Origin: Pilatotrama ljubarskyi
Lineage: Eukaryota > Basidiomycota > Agaricomycetes > Polyporales > Polyporaceae
Length of the DNA: 64,000 nt
Direction of reading: 5' to 3'
NCBI GenBank assembly: GCA_022385805.1
Contig: MU277680.1
Coordinates: 8,693 to 72,692 of the forward strand
Part shown: positions 24,885 to 34,853 of the stretch, piece after piece
Numbering within the stretch: position 1 is the first letter of the stretch
How the letters are laid out: the number at the start of each line of letters is the position of its first letter
The notes under the pieces: generated by a model
The model's input: only the letters and a program-made list of their open reading frames with translations
Databases searched by the model: none
What the model was told of the DNA's origin: nothing
Program-made: the position numbers and the translations under genes

Positions 24885-26507
24885 GCTGCTGTATCCGACG
24901 GACGGTGAACCAGGTGCTCACCCGCAGCGCGCGGAGGAGAGCAGCAGTACTTATACCGCCGCGAGAAAGGCTGCAGCATGTCCGAGTCCGGCTCTGGCAC
25001 CCCGATGGTCGAACCGCGGACCCCGAGGATCACCGTCCGCATCGATACCGTGCGCCCCTGTGCGCACCCTCGCGGCCTGCAAAAAGGCAGGCGGTCGAAG
25101 CACACGCGCCACGCAGCCGCGACGTCCACCCCGCCCGCACTACGTCGGTAGAATGCTCCCCAGACTGGGCCGCTTGCTCTTACGGAAATGATCGCGTTCT
25201 TCGGGCTCGAGCGGGGCCCCTCTTGACATTTGCGTCTGTTCTATCGCCGCGCGGCGACTCGGGTACGTAGTAGTTCAGTAAGCAAGGTGGAGGAGAGGTC
25301 GGAACGGGCGAGCGAAACCGAGCCTCATGACCCTCGTGCAGCATGTTAGGGCTTGCAGGATGCTCTGCGCACGACTGAACTGTAAGAGCTCGGTCAGCGA
25401 TTGAACGGACGCCTTGTAATATCGATAGCACATACCGGGGCCGCCAATCTCTCGGCGGGTCGCCAGGTGTGGAGTGCATTAAACCATGTTCGCGAGTCCG
25501 CGCGCAGACAAGGTTCATGGCAGCCCGCGCCGAGCTGCGCGCAGTGCAACCGGCGGGCAGCATTATCCCACCGCGAGCCTCGCCTTGTGCAGCTGGTCAC
25601 GCCGGGCGCACAGAGAATAGCACGCTACCATTGCAGCAGCCGGACAGAGCATCAGGCCGGGACGGAAGGGAAGGTGGAAGCCACCCGGAGATGGACTCGG
25701 AAGCAGCGCAATGCATTGGCACGACAGACACACCTCCGGCCCCAACACTCTTCACCAGGCCCGGGTGTACTTCATACAACTAGGCTCTAGCATCTGAGCT
25801 AGCGTCACGGAACGTACGTTCTTCGCGTCAATCCCCTCTCAACGCTTCATTTTGGCGTCCAGGGCGCTCCGAGACGCAGCGTGGCGCGAGCAATCCGTCT
25901 GGAGGTTCCAAGACGATGCAGGGCTGCCACGTCCGAGTCTCGCGCAGAGATAGTAGTAGTGCACCGATTGGGCCGTCTACACGGCGTAATGGCAACCCAA
26001 TCCGAGGCATTGGCCAGCCTCGGTGTGAGAACACCCTCGCACGCTGCTCTCGGATGCTGACCCGGCTCTTGAACCGTCCATCGTCAAGAATATTTGCCGG
26101 CGCGCAAGAATAAACGCGTGGGTCATACGCACGTCGGACCATGTCCTGGTCTTGATCACCTGCTACCGCACCAGACGAGCACGGAGTTAACACCATGACG
26201 TATCCGTCATCGCAGTACGTACCGCGTCTCGCCTAGAAGACATTTCGAACGAGTGGACGTCCCCGCGGACGGCTTTGACACTGGCAGTCAGTGGTCGTAA
26301 GCATCCGACGTACTACACCGCTCCGTTCGGCGTAGTATCTGAGTGCACATGGAAAAGGTCAGGGTCTGAAGAACGCGACCGGTACTCGAGCCGTCCAGAA
26401 CTAACTCACTTTCCATCTCGGACTCCGAGGCGGCGAGTATCGGTGCGCCACAATCGTCCTAACTCGTCCAGGTTCAGTCTTGGCGCCTCCGCCCTTTCAA
26501 TTACCGC
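24885..26507. other. Gene-poor region left of the transposon
   Basis: About 1.6 kb up to the target-site duplication of the CACTA element. Short frames occur (for example 25828-26196 minus) but I could not build a gene. Nothing is supported. Confidence 0.35.
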
Positions 26508-26510
26508 AAT
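26508..26510. repeat. Left 3-bp target-site duplication AAT
   Basis: AAT immediately precedes the CACTG terminus and is matched by AAT at 38952-38954 directly after the opposite terminus. A 3-bp duplication is what CACTA (En/Spm) elements make. Confidence 0.8.
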
Positions 26511-26534
26511 CACTGCAAAACCGCCAAAATATCC
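26511..26534 (+). repeat. Left terminal inverted repeat of CACTA element
   Basis: Starts CACTGCAAAACCGCCAAAAT, then ATCC; the right end reads the same for 20 bases, then GTCC. One mismatch in 24. Confidence 0.9.
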
Positions 26535-26996
26535 CGGGCGAGATATGGGGCGGAAACACTCCCTTTCTAGAGTATCTCCGGCGATCGAATATGTAGACGA
26601 TTTTATCGATCCAAGATTCTAGTTCACACCCGAACTTTTGGCTTCGGAGCCGGATGTGCTGTCTATCCGGGCGGCTGGATACATTGGAACACGTGTATAT
26701 CCGCCGCCGGAACTGCTGTGATAGTCTAAGTTCCGTACTTTGACTTTATTGACTGTCTAATCCATCCTGTCCGGATATAATGCCTGCCCGCCCCAAATAT
26801 GTACAGGTATCACTTCCGATATGGTCTGTCTTCGTCGAATATTCGCTCATTATAATCGGAGTATGGTCAAAGTATATTGCTCGAAGCGACCTATCCGCTA
26901 CCCGTGGCAGGCACCTAGTACCTCGCCCAGGGTGCGCAAATTTCCCTTCGCTCCCTTCATATTTCCTCGCCTCTGCTACGCTAGAGCACGTCCCCG
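26535..26996. repeat. Left subterminal region with short repeated motifs
   Basis: Contains repeated CCGG-centred motifs: TATCTCCGGCG at 26573, TTCGGAGCCGG near 26643, TATCCGGGCGG at 26664, ATATCCGCCGCCGG near 26697 and TCCGGATATA near 26770. Related copies lie at the right end. In CACTA elements such subterminal motifs are bound by the element's own DNA-binding protein. The promoter of the first gene must also lie here. Confidence 0.6.
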
Positions 26997-29290
26997 ATGG
27001 AAGGAAGGCCGCAGGAGGGACCCCCAGCCCTACCGGGGCAGCAAGCATCGCCGCTTGCCCCAGGGATGGGTGAGCTACATGCTGGGTTTCATGGTGAGGA
27101 CGGTCGCAGTGTCGCGCAGAGAGGAGTACTCACGGAGACCCCTATTAGGCGGTGCAACCTTCGCACAGCACGACACTGTGCACTATGCAAGTACTCCAGC
27201 AGCTATTCCACAAGTCAATAGCACCGCACCACAGGTTTCGCCGGCAACACCTCAATGCGTCGATCCCTCGCTCTCGTCAACCTCTACAGCATCGTTTCAG
27301 CCACACACGTCGAGCGGAACAACTGGGTCAGCTCACCTATCGTACCTTCCACCCCACCCGCCCAACGGGAGCATGTACAGCGGCCCTCCTCTCCACGAAA
27401 ATCCCAGGGGCTTCGCCTCGCTGCCTGCCTCCCCATCACCTCATCCGCATGCTCACAGCACCATGGGCTCGTACGGTACTCCGGCTATGCGTCCACCAGA
27501 TAACTACCGGAGCCATGGTGCGTCTCCCTCTGTCCATGGCAATGGTCAGTGTACGACTGGCAGCGTGCCGTCGCCGACGCCTCAGCCCCGCATGGATGCC
27601 AGTCCGTACAGCCTTGCGCCGGGCCCGCAGGTTCCACGAACGCCATCACAACAAGCTGCTCTCTTCGACGCTCCGAATGACTCCTGGACGGCTACGGTGC
27701 GCTTCCTCGGTCAGCAATCTTCCAACCTCCTGGTGCGGCTCGAGAAGGTCGAAGCGAAGGAAGCCGAAATGGTCGTCAGCCTCAAATACCTGCAACAACA
27801 AAACCAAGACCTTACCGCTCGTCTTCTGGCACTTGAGGCTCTCCAGCCGTCGAAGACCCGGGAGGAGGGCTGGACGACGTTGAGAGTCAAAGCGAAGGAG
27901 CATGGAGTGCTGAAGGCGAGCATGAACGATCTCTTTACGCTGACAGCACTGACCTTGTACGTACAGAACAAGATCCACCAAATGGCTTGGTCCATGATGG
28001 GCTTGAAGGATAAGCGCGGCACGACGGAAAGGAGCGCGGAGATTATCGCCCAGCATCATCCGCTTGTGGACGGCCAAGCCTTCGTCACGCTTGAGGATGG
28101 CACCCGCGAATGGCATCCGGCTTGGACTGAGCCTATGAACAGCCCTCTGAACAAGAAGTTCATCGTCGCCATTGCCGAGCAGGTGTATAATAATGAAAAG
28201 GTGAGCCTTTTCCACCGCTAGTATGCAATGCATGTGAATGTCACTGACCTCCCGTGGCAGGCTCATCGCGAACAGGCCAATGCCAATGCTCCCCCTGGCA
28301 TCCCAGATGGGTCTTTTAGCCTGGATATTGCCAAGGCCCTCGCGCAGCAGTACATCGCCGACCTGGCCGTACAGTATAAGGAACAACAGACAGCAACAGG
28401 GCGTGAGAAGGCTTCGCTCAAGAGGAAGAGGGGCAAGGAAAGGAGCGTACGTGGAACTGTGCGTTACTCCTCCTGATATTACCCACCTGTCTGCGTGCTA
28501 AATCATGTGGAGGTCATCAGAAAGCTCTCAATCGTCGCCGTATGGCTACGCTCACCGAGGACATGCACGGGTGGGAGGGTGCAGTAGGTATGGTGGGCAC
28601 TGATTTCTGTTCCTCGGAACATACGTTCGACGAGGAGAACGCGAGCGATGACAGCAAGCAACGGCGCATCAAGCAAGGATGTGGGGTCGGGGGCCGAGTG
28701 GTGAACGCACGTACATGGCGCAGGAAGGCAGTGAGTTAGCTTGGTAATCATCTTATCATGTTGCAGGAACTCACCATTCAAAGTACGTGCGGTTTCTGCG
28801 GTACCTCGACCACTTGCTTGACCTGGAAGCGCGTGGTCGTCTGACGTCACTGCCTGCCTTCGTGCAGCTCAAGAGCGCTATCACACAGTCGAACCTGGCT
28901 CTGCAGCAGGGTGTCGAAGGCCAGCCACCTGCAAAGAAGGTTAAGCTTGACGACGACACCCTCAAGGACCTCATTCGACAGGGTAAGGGCGGGGGAAAGC
29001 GGCCGAAGGGCGCTTTCCATGCAGCATACACGAAAGGTAACCCTCGTGCGCCCGTCAGCAAGCTCCTGCCCACGGAAGGCATGGTGAGGAAGAGTTGGAT
29101 AGAAGAGCGTCGCGTGAAGGGGGAATCAGAAATCGCCATGAGGAAGGACCCTGATTTCTGGCGTACCTGCAAAATCACCGATGACATGCTTCAGCCTCAC
29201 GATGTCGCACTGCTTGCAGAGGTACCGGATGATAGTGAAGAGGAGTGCAATGATGGGCAGACAAACGATGGGCAGGAACAAGAGGAGTAG
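26997..29290 (+). CDS. Transposon-encoded coiled-coil protein of unknown function, 686 aa
   Basis: Five exons: 26997-27125, 27169-28200, 28261-28446, 28521-28710, 28767-29290; the 43-nt first intron and all phases close. I do not recognise the family. Residues 1-220 are Pro/Ser/His-rich and probably disordered. A coiled coil lies at about 228-268 (LVRLEKVEAKEAEMV, LQQQNQDLTARLLALEAL). Next is a well-ordered block, about 298-387 (TLYVQNKIHQMAWSMMGLKD; GTREWHPAWTEPMNSPLNK). A basic stretch SLKRKRGKERS (about 440) looks like a nuclear signal. The last exon has HHSKYVRFLRYLDHLLDLEA, a basic/Gly patch GKGGGKRPKGAFHAAYTKGN, RKSWIEERRVKGES and an acidic tail DDSEEECNDG. By position inside a CACTA element it could play the part of TnpA, the helper that binds subterminal repeats; this is inference only. 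Confidence 0.82.
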
Positions 29291-29410
29291 TTATCAGCGA
29301 TGTAGCAAAAGTACAGTCCTAGACTCGAGTACAGTGTGAGCATGCGTAGCTACCGATGTCAAAGACGATGCATTCACACGCACCTGCAATCTCTTCGCCT
29401 TCAGTCTCTG

Positions 29411-32400
29411 CTATCCAAGGTGTCGCGTCGACTGAAGCAGGCGACCCAGTCGTGTTGGCCCGACGGTTAGGATCGGGCCTCCCAGCAGTGGAACAGACGT
29501 ACATGGTCAAGTGGGATGGTGGCCCAAACCTTACTGCCGTCGCTCCCTGGACGTGATTGCACGGTCACAGACTTGCGCCCAAGATATCCCTTGATGGTTG
29601 GCAGCGGGATTACCGTATCACGGAGATTTTCGGCTAGGTACTCTTCCAAATACCAGAGACGAACGTCTAAAGCGGCGCTGTATTGGACAGTTATCACCCA
29701 GCGACGTACACAGGGTGTGCGTCAGACACTCACAAGTCTGTCCATATGTGGTCCTGCCCTTGATCCCATGGCTTCAGCCATCGAACACGCGCGAGCCACA
29801 ACGGAGGGTACCGATCATCTTGCTGGAATTGAAAGATCTCTATCAGTTCTCCGCATTCCACCGTAGTTACCGACCCTGTAGTGACGAAGACCTCGATGAG
29901 GGACGAGTGCTTGGTGTTCGATTCTGCTGAAGCGTAGTACTTCCGGCCCTCAATTACGACATGTTCGAAAAATGTAGCTGTATCAGCCATGGGCACACTA
30001 TGAAGCGGCGGCGCATGGTTGAGCATGGAATGTAAACCCCATGAGGGGTACTGGAGGTTGAGATGTCGAAGAGTGGCGCGGTATGTATCTGAACCCATGC
30101 GACGTATCTGCGAACGAGCACCCATAGTATAGGTTGCGGCATGAGACCAGTGCCATGGGTGAGCTAGCCGTCCACGCTCTTCGGTCAGTGCTCAGACGAT
30201 CATCCCAACGATCGGACTCACCATTTACAAGGTCGCTGTCAGTGCTCTCTGCCCAGGATGCTAGTCCGGCAACAGTACCTCGACCGTCTTGTGTTGCTTT
30301 GAGAAGAGCGCTCCCTAAACGTTGCACTATGGGAACATCTGACATGTTATGTGCAGCAAATGCGACCTGTATGGAGGCAAGTCAGAAAGGGGCCCAGAGA
30401 CGACCGGCAGGGCTCTGGATACTATACCATGCGGGAGGACATCGTTGTCCTGTGGAATTCAGCAAAAAAGGTCGACTCCAACTCGCCATCCCCACGGTTG
30501 TTCGTGTTGTACGACTTGAGGACCTTGTTCAGTCTCTCGAAAAGAAAGCTCCAGAAATCGTGCAGTGGACCGAACTTGAGAGCAGTGTCTGGGACGTGCG
30601 TTGCATAGTGGTGGTTCGGGCGGATGGCAGACGGACCATAGAGCTCACAGAACTATGAGCATCATGATGCATGGATGAACGACTTGACCCAGCTTACCCG
30701 GATGAGCTCGCGTCCATACTCACGAAGAAGTACATCAGCGCGCGCTATGTCGCCCACCGTGATGTAGTCATTGGTGAGTAAACGCAGGGCCTCCGAAAGC
30801 TTGAGGAAATTCTTGGGATCATCAGGATGCAATGTGTATAGCTGCTCGCCTCGCTGGACGTCAGGGAGAGTCGAGGAAGATGCTGGTGCCGGCAGATTCG
30901 TGTCCATCGCAGGCTGGGAGAGATCTTGTGCCGAGGCGGGTCCTGCAGGGGTGAGTGCAGATGCACTGCTGCCAGGACTCGCCGGGTCTACAAGTCTCAT
31001 ATCTATACAAAACAATCCTTAGTAAGTACTTACGGCCCAACGCTGACCGGAAACGGAAGCAAACCGTCTGGTTTCTCTGCTGCTGGCCGCTTGCGTTTGC
31101 GGGTTGATGCTGGGTTCGCAGCGGAGCTGGCTGCTTTGGCAGCCGCTTGTTCAGCCTTCTTACGTGCTCGTTCCTTGGCTGCCTCGCGGCGCTGACATGC
31201 CTTACGTGCTTCCTCCTGCGCTATGCGAGTTATGCGATCATTCAGCAGCTTGCTTGGGTCAGGCGGAAGGCAAGTGCGCCACAGCTCAGGAATCTATGAA
31301 GAGTATCAAGAACGTCCACATCCCGTTGCCAATGTAATGGTGCATATGCATGCTCACGAGGATGGGTCCTTGAGTGATGGCTAGCAAGCGCCACTGATCT
31401 GCAGTCAACGACCCACCCGCAGGAGTTCCAATATCTTTAGGCAGTCGTCCTGCAGACATCGGTAGAACAAACTGTCAAAAGAATATGATGATTAGCATTC
31501 AATTCACATATAGCAGGCGGGTAGTCGGAAGGCAGAACAAACGTCTTGCAGCATCTCATGTAACTTGCGAAGCTCATGGTTCTCCCGGAGTATCCCCATC
31601 TGCACCCATATGTGATAGAAGTGCGTCTTCACGAGGCCTAGAAGTTCGTGTTCAGTGACGAATGCAAGTCATGATGGAAGCGGACAAGATCGACTTGCGA
31701 GCACAGGAGTCACTCCTCGGCATGTGAGCTCACTCACCAAGAAATAGGTTGTGCATTGGGTCAATGACAATTTGTTCCACGATGTTGAAGTATGGGAGAC
31801 GGGAGAGCTCAGTATACCTTGTCGCATGCTCCTTCACGAAGCGATCCTTCTTTGCCTGAGTGTCGAGGCGCGCATACCTTGCACCTAAGGCACGGTGCTC
31901 TTCATCAGTACGTTCCGCGAAAGCTGGGCGTACAGAACAACTCAGTACCAAGTTGAATACCAGCAATACAGATGAGAGTACGTACCGCCCCGAATGAAAG
32001 CCTCGGGAGTCGCTTTATCCTCCTGCTTGATGCGATCCTGAGTGCAGAAAAACGTGTGGCTGTGCGAACCAAAGCCCCCAATCTTGTGTGCCGCAGGCTT
32101 ATCACACACTACAGCCATCAGGATCACACGGACAAGACGTCCTGGATATAATCAGTCGAAGGATGTGTTCAGTACCGACACAGTCATCATGCATGTAGCA
32201 AGATGATTACTTACCTTCTGGACAGGATGGTGTCCGGACTACGATTCCATCACGCCACAATCGCAAGAGATCGCTCACAATAGGATGTATGAAGCGTTGG
32301 AGTTCATCTCCGCTTTGTTCTTTTGGCCCGGGTAAGATGCTGGTGAGCAGCAAATTGGCGGTTCGGTAGCGGAAGGCCGGTGGCAAGTTCGCGATTGCAA

Positions 32401-34115
32401 AGGAGGTTGGACATGACGAGTGAGAGGGCGCGATGTTAGACACGAGGTATGAGAACCTGGAGGGTTAACAATGAGCTCCAGGGACAGTGGTTGTGTGTCA
32501 ACGTACTCACCAGTCAGCTGCCCATTGCAGACCGATGCGCAACTCGCCGCGCGGACCGTGAGCATGCTGAGGTCCATCATTTTCGAAGAATCGACGTCCA
32601 TCAGGAGCCAGCAAGGTGCGCACCACAGATCCGTCAAAGATGTCGCGCAACACCCCATCCTGGCGTTTGCGTGTGCGCCATTCATCCAGGAGTGATTCCA
32701 TGCCTTCGATTTGAAGGAGCCGCTCGATCTGCTCCGAGAGTGACAAGTACGGGTATCTGATTACAGGGACCCGAGTGCCGTCGCTACGAGGTTTGGTCCC
32801 TTTGAATAGGGGATGTTGGCAGAGGATGCAGAGCGGTGGGGTCTCACGGTGATTGGGGTATACTTCTTTGCAACCGCCGCAAACAGCGAGGGATTGGTAA
32901 GGTACATCGAGACCCATGAGGGTGTTCACCTTCTTGAGAGTCAGGAATGGTGCGGGAGATCCTGGACAAACCAGCGCGAGGACGACAGAGAAGGCGAGTA
33001 GGAGAACGTTTGCGGCAGCAACAGGGAGTGCAAACTGTAAATGGAGCCAAGGAACGATGGTGTAGATGCAGAGGAGATGGAGAGGCACTTCATGAAGGTT
33101 TGGAAACGCCACGTCGCGTGCAGACTGGACTGCGATGAAGGCATCTGGCTGCGTGTTGTGCCATGGTTGATTGCGCATGAGCGCATCCCACCGGTCCGCG
33201 ATCATGTTCTCAAGACCTGTATGCGTAGCTCGTGTCATTTACGACTCTAGAGGGATACTAATCAGGGAACATACCAGGTGCAGCACCTGCAAGACCAGGG
33301 CAGACTTCCGCCTGGCTCAGAGGCGTCCCGCTGATAGCTTGGACTTGTTCAACACCGGCCTGGGAGTTGACGGGCTGGGAATCCACCAATCCCTCGCCAA
33401 TCTCTGCAGACTCATCCTCCATTGGATCGCCATCGATCTCTGGTACTTCGCAACGCAGATCTGCAGCTCCAGAAATGGGTCCCAGCCTGGTGAACTCGAT
33501 TACTTCCTCGTCGTCAACGAGCTCTGGCATGCCATCATACTGCATATCCTGTAGCTGTCACATTAATAGGACCGGAGGAAAGAGCACAAAGACACTGACA
33601 TTCAGGTCGATCTCTTCAGCCAGTCCATGCCCCACCCGACCAGAATTGCTGAAACCAGGGAGGCTCGTATGCGCACGGTAGGATGTCAACGGAGTTGCTG
33701 CCCGGGCCATGGTCGCGTTGAGTCGCTCATGATGATCCACATATGCCAAAAGAACCTGCGGATTCTCAATGCCTTGCCCAAAGGTGGGAGCTTCGAGCTG
33801 CACATCGGAGGGAGACATAGTGCCGTGGTCGAGCATCTCCTGCTCAAGCGGGGTTGGCTGTAACCATGGTGTGCAGTCAACCTCAGACAGATCAGGAGCA
33901 AGAGGGATGTTGTCTGAATCCCTAGAGACATTCAAGAGCTTGCCTGTAGAGCTGATGGGCCTGAGATTGGACGGAGCACTAGATATGCCAGTCGATGTTA
34001 CGGAAGCAGATGAAGAGCGAATCATTGCGCTGATATGCAGGCGCCGTTTGTAAGGCAAGATTTCTAGGCCCTTGCAGGCTGGACAGGGACAGGAAACCAG
34101 ATTTTTCGCAGGCAT
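29411..34115 (-). CDS. CACTA/Plavaka-like transposase, about 1,271 aa
   Basis: Fifteen exons: 34115-33600, 33554-33275, 33216-32511, 32456-32215, 32141-31986, 31923-31738, 31637-31543, 31471-31358, 31293-31065, 31002-30698, 30643-30428, 30366-30222, 30163-29734, 29677-29503, 29431-29411; every phase closes without a stop. N-terminal Cys cluster CPCPACKG (C9, C11, C14) with later His resembles a zinc finger. RWDALMRNQPWHN follows, then a zinc-ribbon-like VCGGCKEVYPNH...CILCQHP. The catalytic-core region has HKIGGFGSHSHTFFCT, LPYFNIVEQIVIDPMHNLFLG (conserved Asp about 688, the D-x-x-H of Tnp2 proteins), and RPNHHYATHVPD with FLFERLNKVLKSYNTNN (about 953-1000). A basic helix RKKAEQAAAKAAKAASAA lies between. 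The C-terminal VVIEGRKYYASAESNTKHSS is a further conserved block of these proteins. It should cut the CACTG ends. The last exon is the least certain. Confidence 0.85.
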
Positions 34116-34853
34116 GACAGCATATAGGATGGCAGAAGACTCGAGGGCAAGGCGCAGCGAGGTACTTCATCGATCGTAGAGCGCGTTTGAACACGTGATC
34201 GCGATGGAGGCAGGGATCGAGCGCTTGCCTGTTTGGCCCACCTTCCGGGCTTGCGTCTGGCATAACTTTTGAGGCATAAGTTCCTAAGGTCTAGCAAACA
34301 GCATACGTACTCTTGTACAAGCACATAGTATATTAAAGCTGCTTTACCGATGTACAGGCTAAAGCCGAGGAATACAGAGCAGATTTTTTTCCGCAGGGGA
34401 GTGGCACAGAGTAGACGCCCGCGGACTTAGCACCGGGGTGAGCCTGCCATTTGCCGGAGAACCAGATTACCGCTGAGGCATAAGTTCCTAAGCTCCCATA
34501 TTTCGCATGAACGTAACCATAGATGTTTGTAATCCATAAAAGCAAAAATTCCGATGTACACGCGCTGATGAGTCGCTGCAGAGCAGCTCAAAGGTGTGAA
34601 CCCTACCGCCAGCTGAGTTAGGCGCCCAATAACCACGCGTGGTGCATGACGCGCCTAAGACGCGACCTGTCACGGTCGACGCGTCCGGCCGACGCGTCCC
34701 TCCAACGCGTTGCGCGATGCGTATCAGGGCATCACATGTGCGCGTTCTGTTTACACGATAGACTGGGCGCATGAATTCACACGCACTTCGTGTCTGACGC
34801 CTACCTCTCTGCAACACGAGACGTCTACCTCAGACTCGGGACCATCTACGAGG
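34116..34853. promoter_or_regulatory. Bidirectional promoter region inside the transposon
   Basis: 738 bp between the transposase start (minus, 34115) and the 714-aa gene start (plus, 34854). It contains the two-copy 204-bp repeat described separately, then a stretch with repeated ACGCGTC/GACGCGT words (about 34650-34715: GACGCGCC, AAGACGCGAC, GACGCGTCC, GACGCGTCCC, AACGCGTTGCGCG). These resemble binding-site clusters. Confidence 0.5.
34271..34678. repeat. Diverged 204-bp two-copy tandem repeat
   Basis: GAGGCATAAGTTCCTAAG occurs at 34271 and 34475. Downstream, CCGATGTACA sits at offset 76 in both copies (34347 and 34551) and CAGAGCAG at offset 104 in both (34375 and 34579). The spacing is preserved exactly while the sequence between has drifted, so the conserved words may be protein-binding sites. 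Confidence 0.8.

Noticed and set aside
25828..26196. 122-codon minus-strand frame
   Set aside because: No motif and no adjacent exons; could not be joined to the GNAT gene or to the transposon.
26821..27168. Upstream part of the long frame of the transposon coiled-coil gene
   Set aside because: A 43-nt intron (27126-27168) joins the frame MEGRPQEGPPALPG from 26997 in phase, which gives a better N-terminus than the Arg-rich read-through.
34271..34492. GAGGCATAAGTTCCTAAG considered as a transposon terminus
   Set aside because: The two copies are direct, not inverted, and lie inside the element; the true ends are the CACTG repeats.
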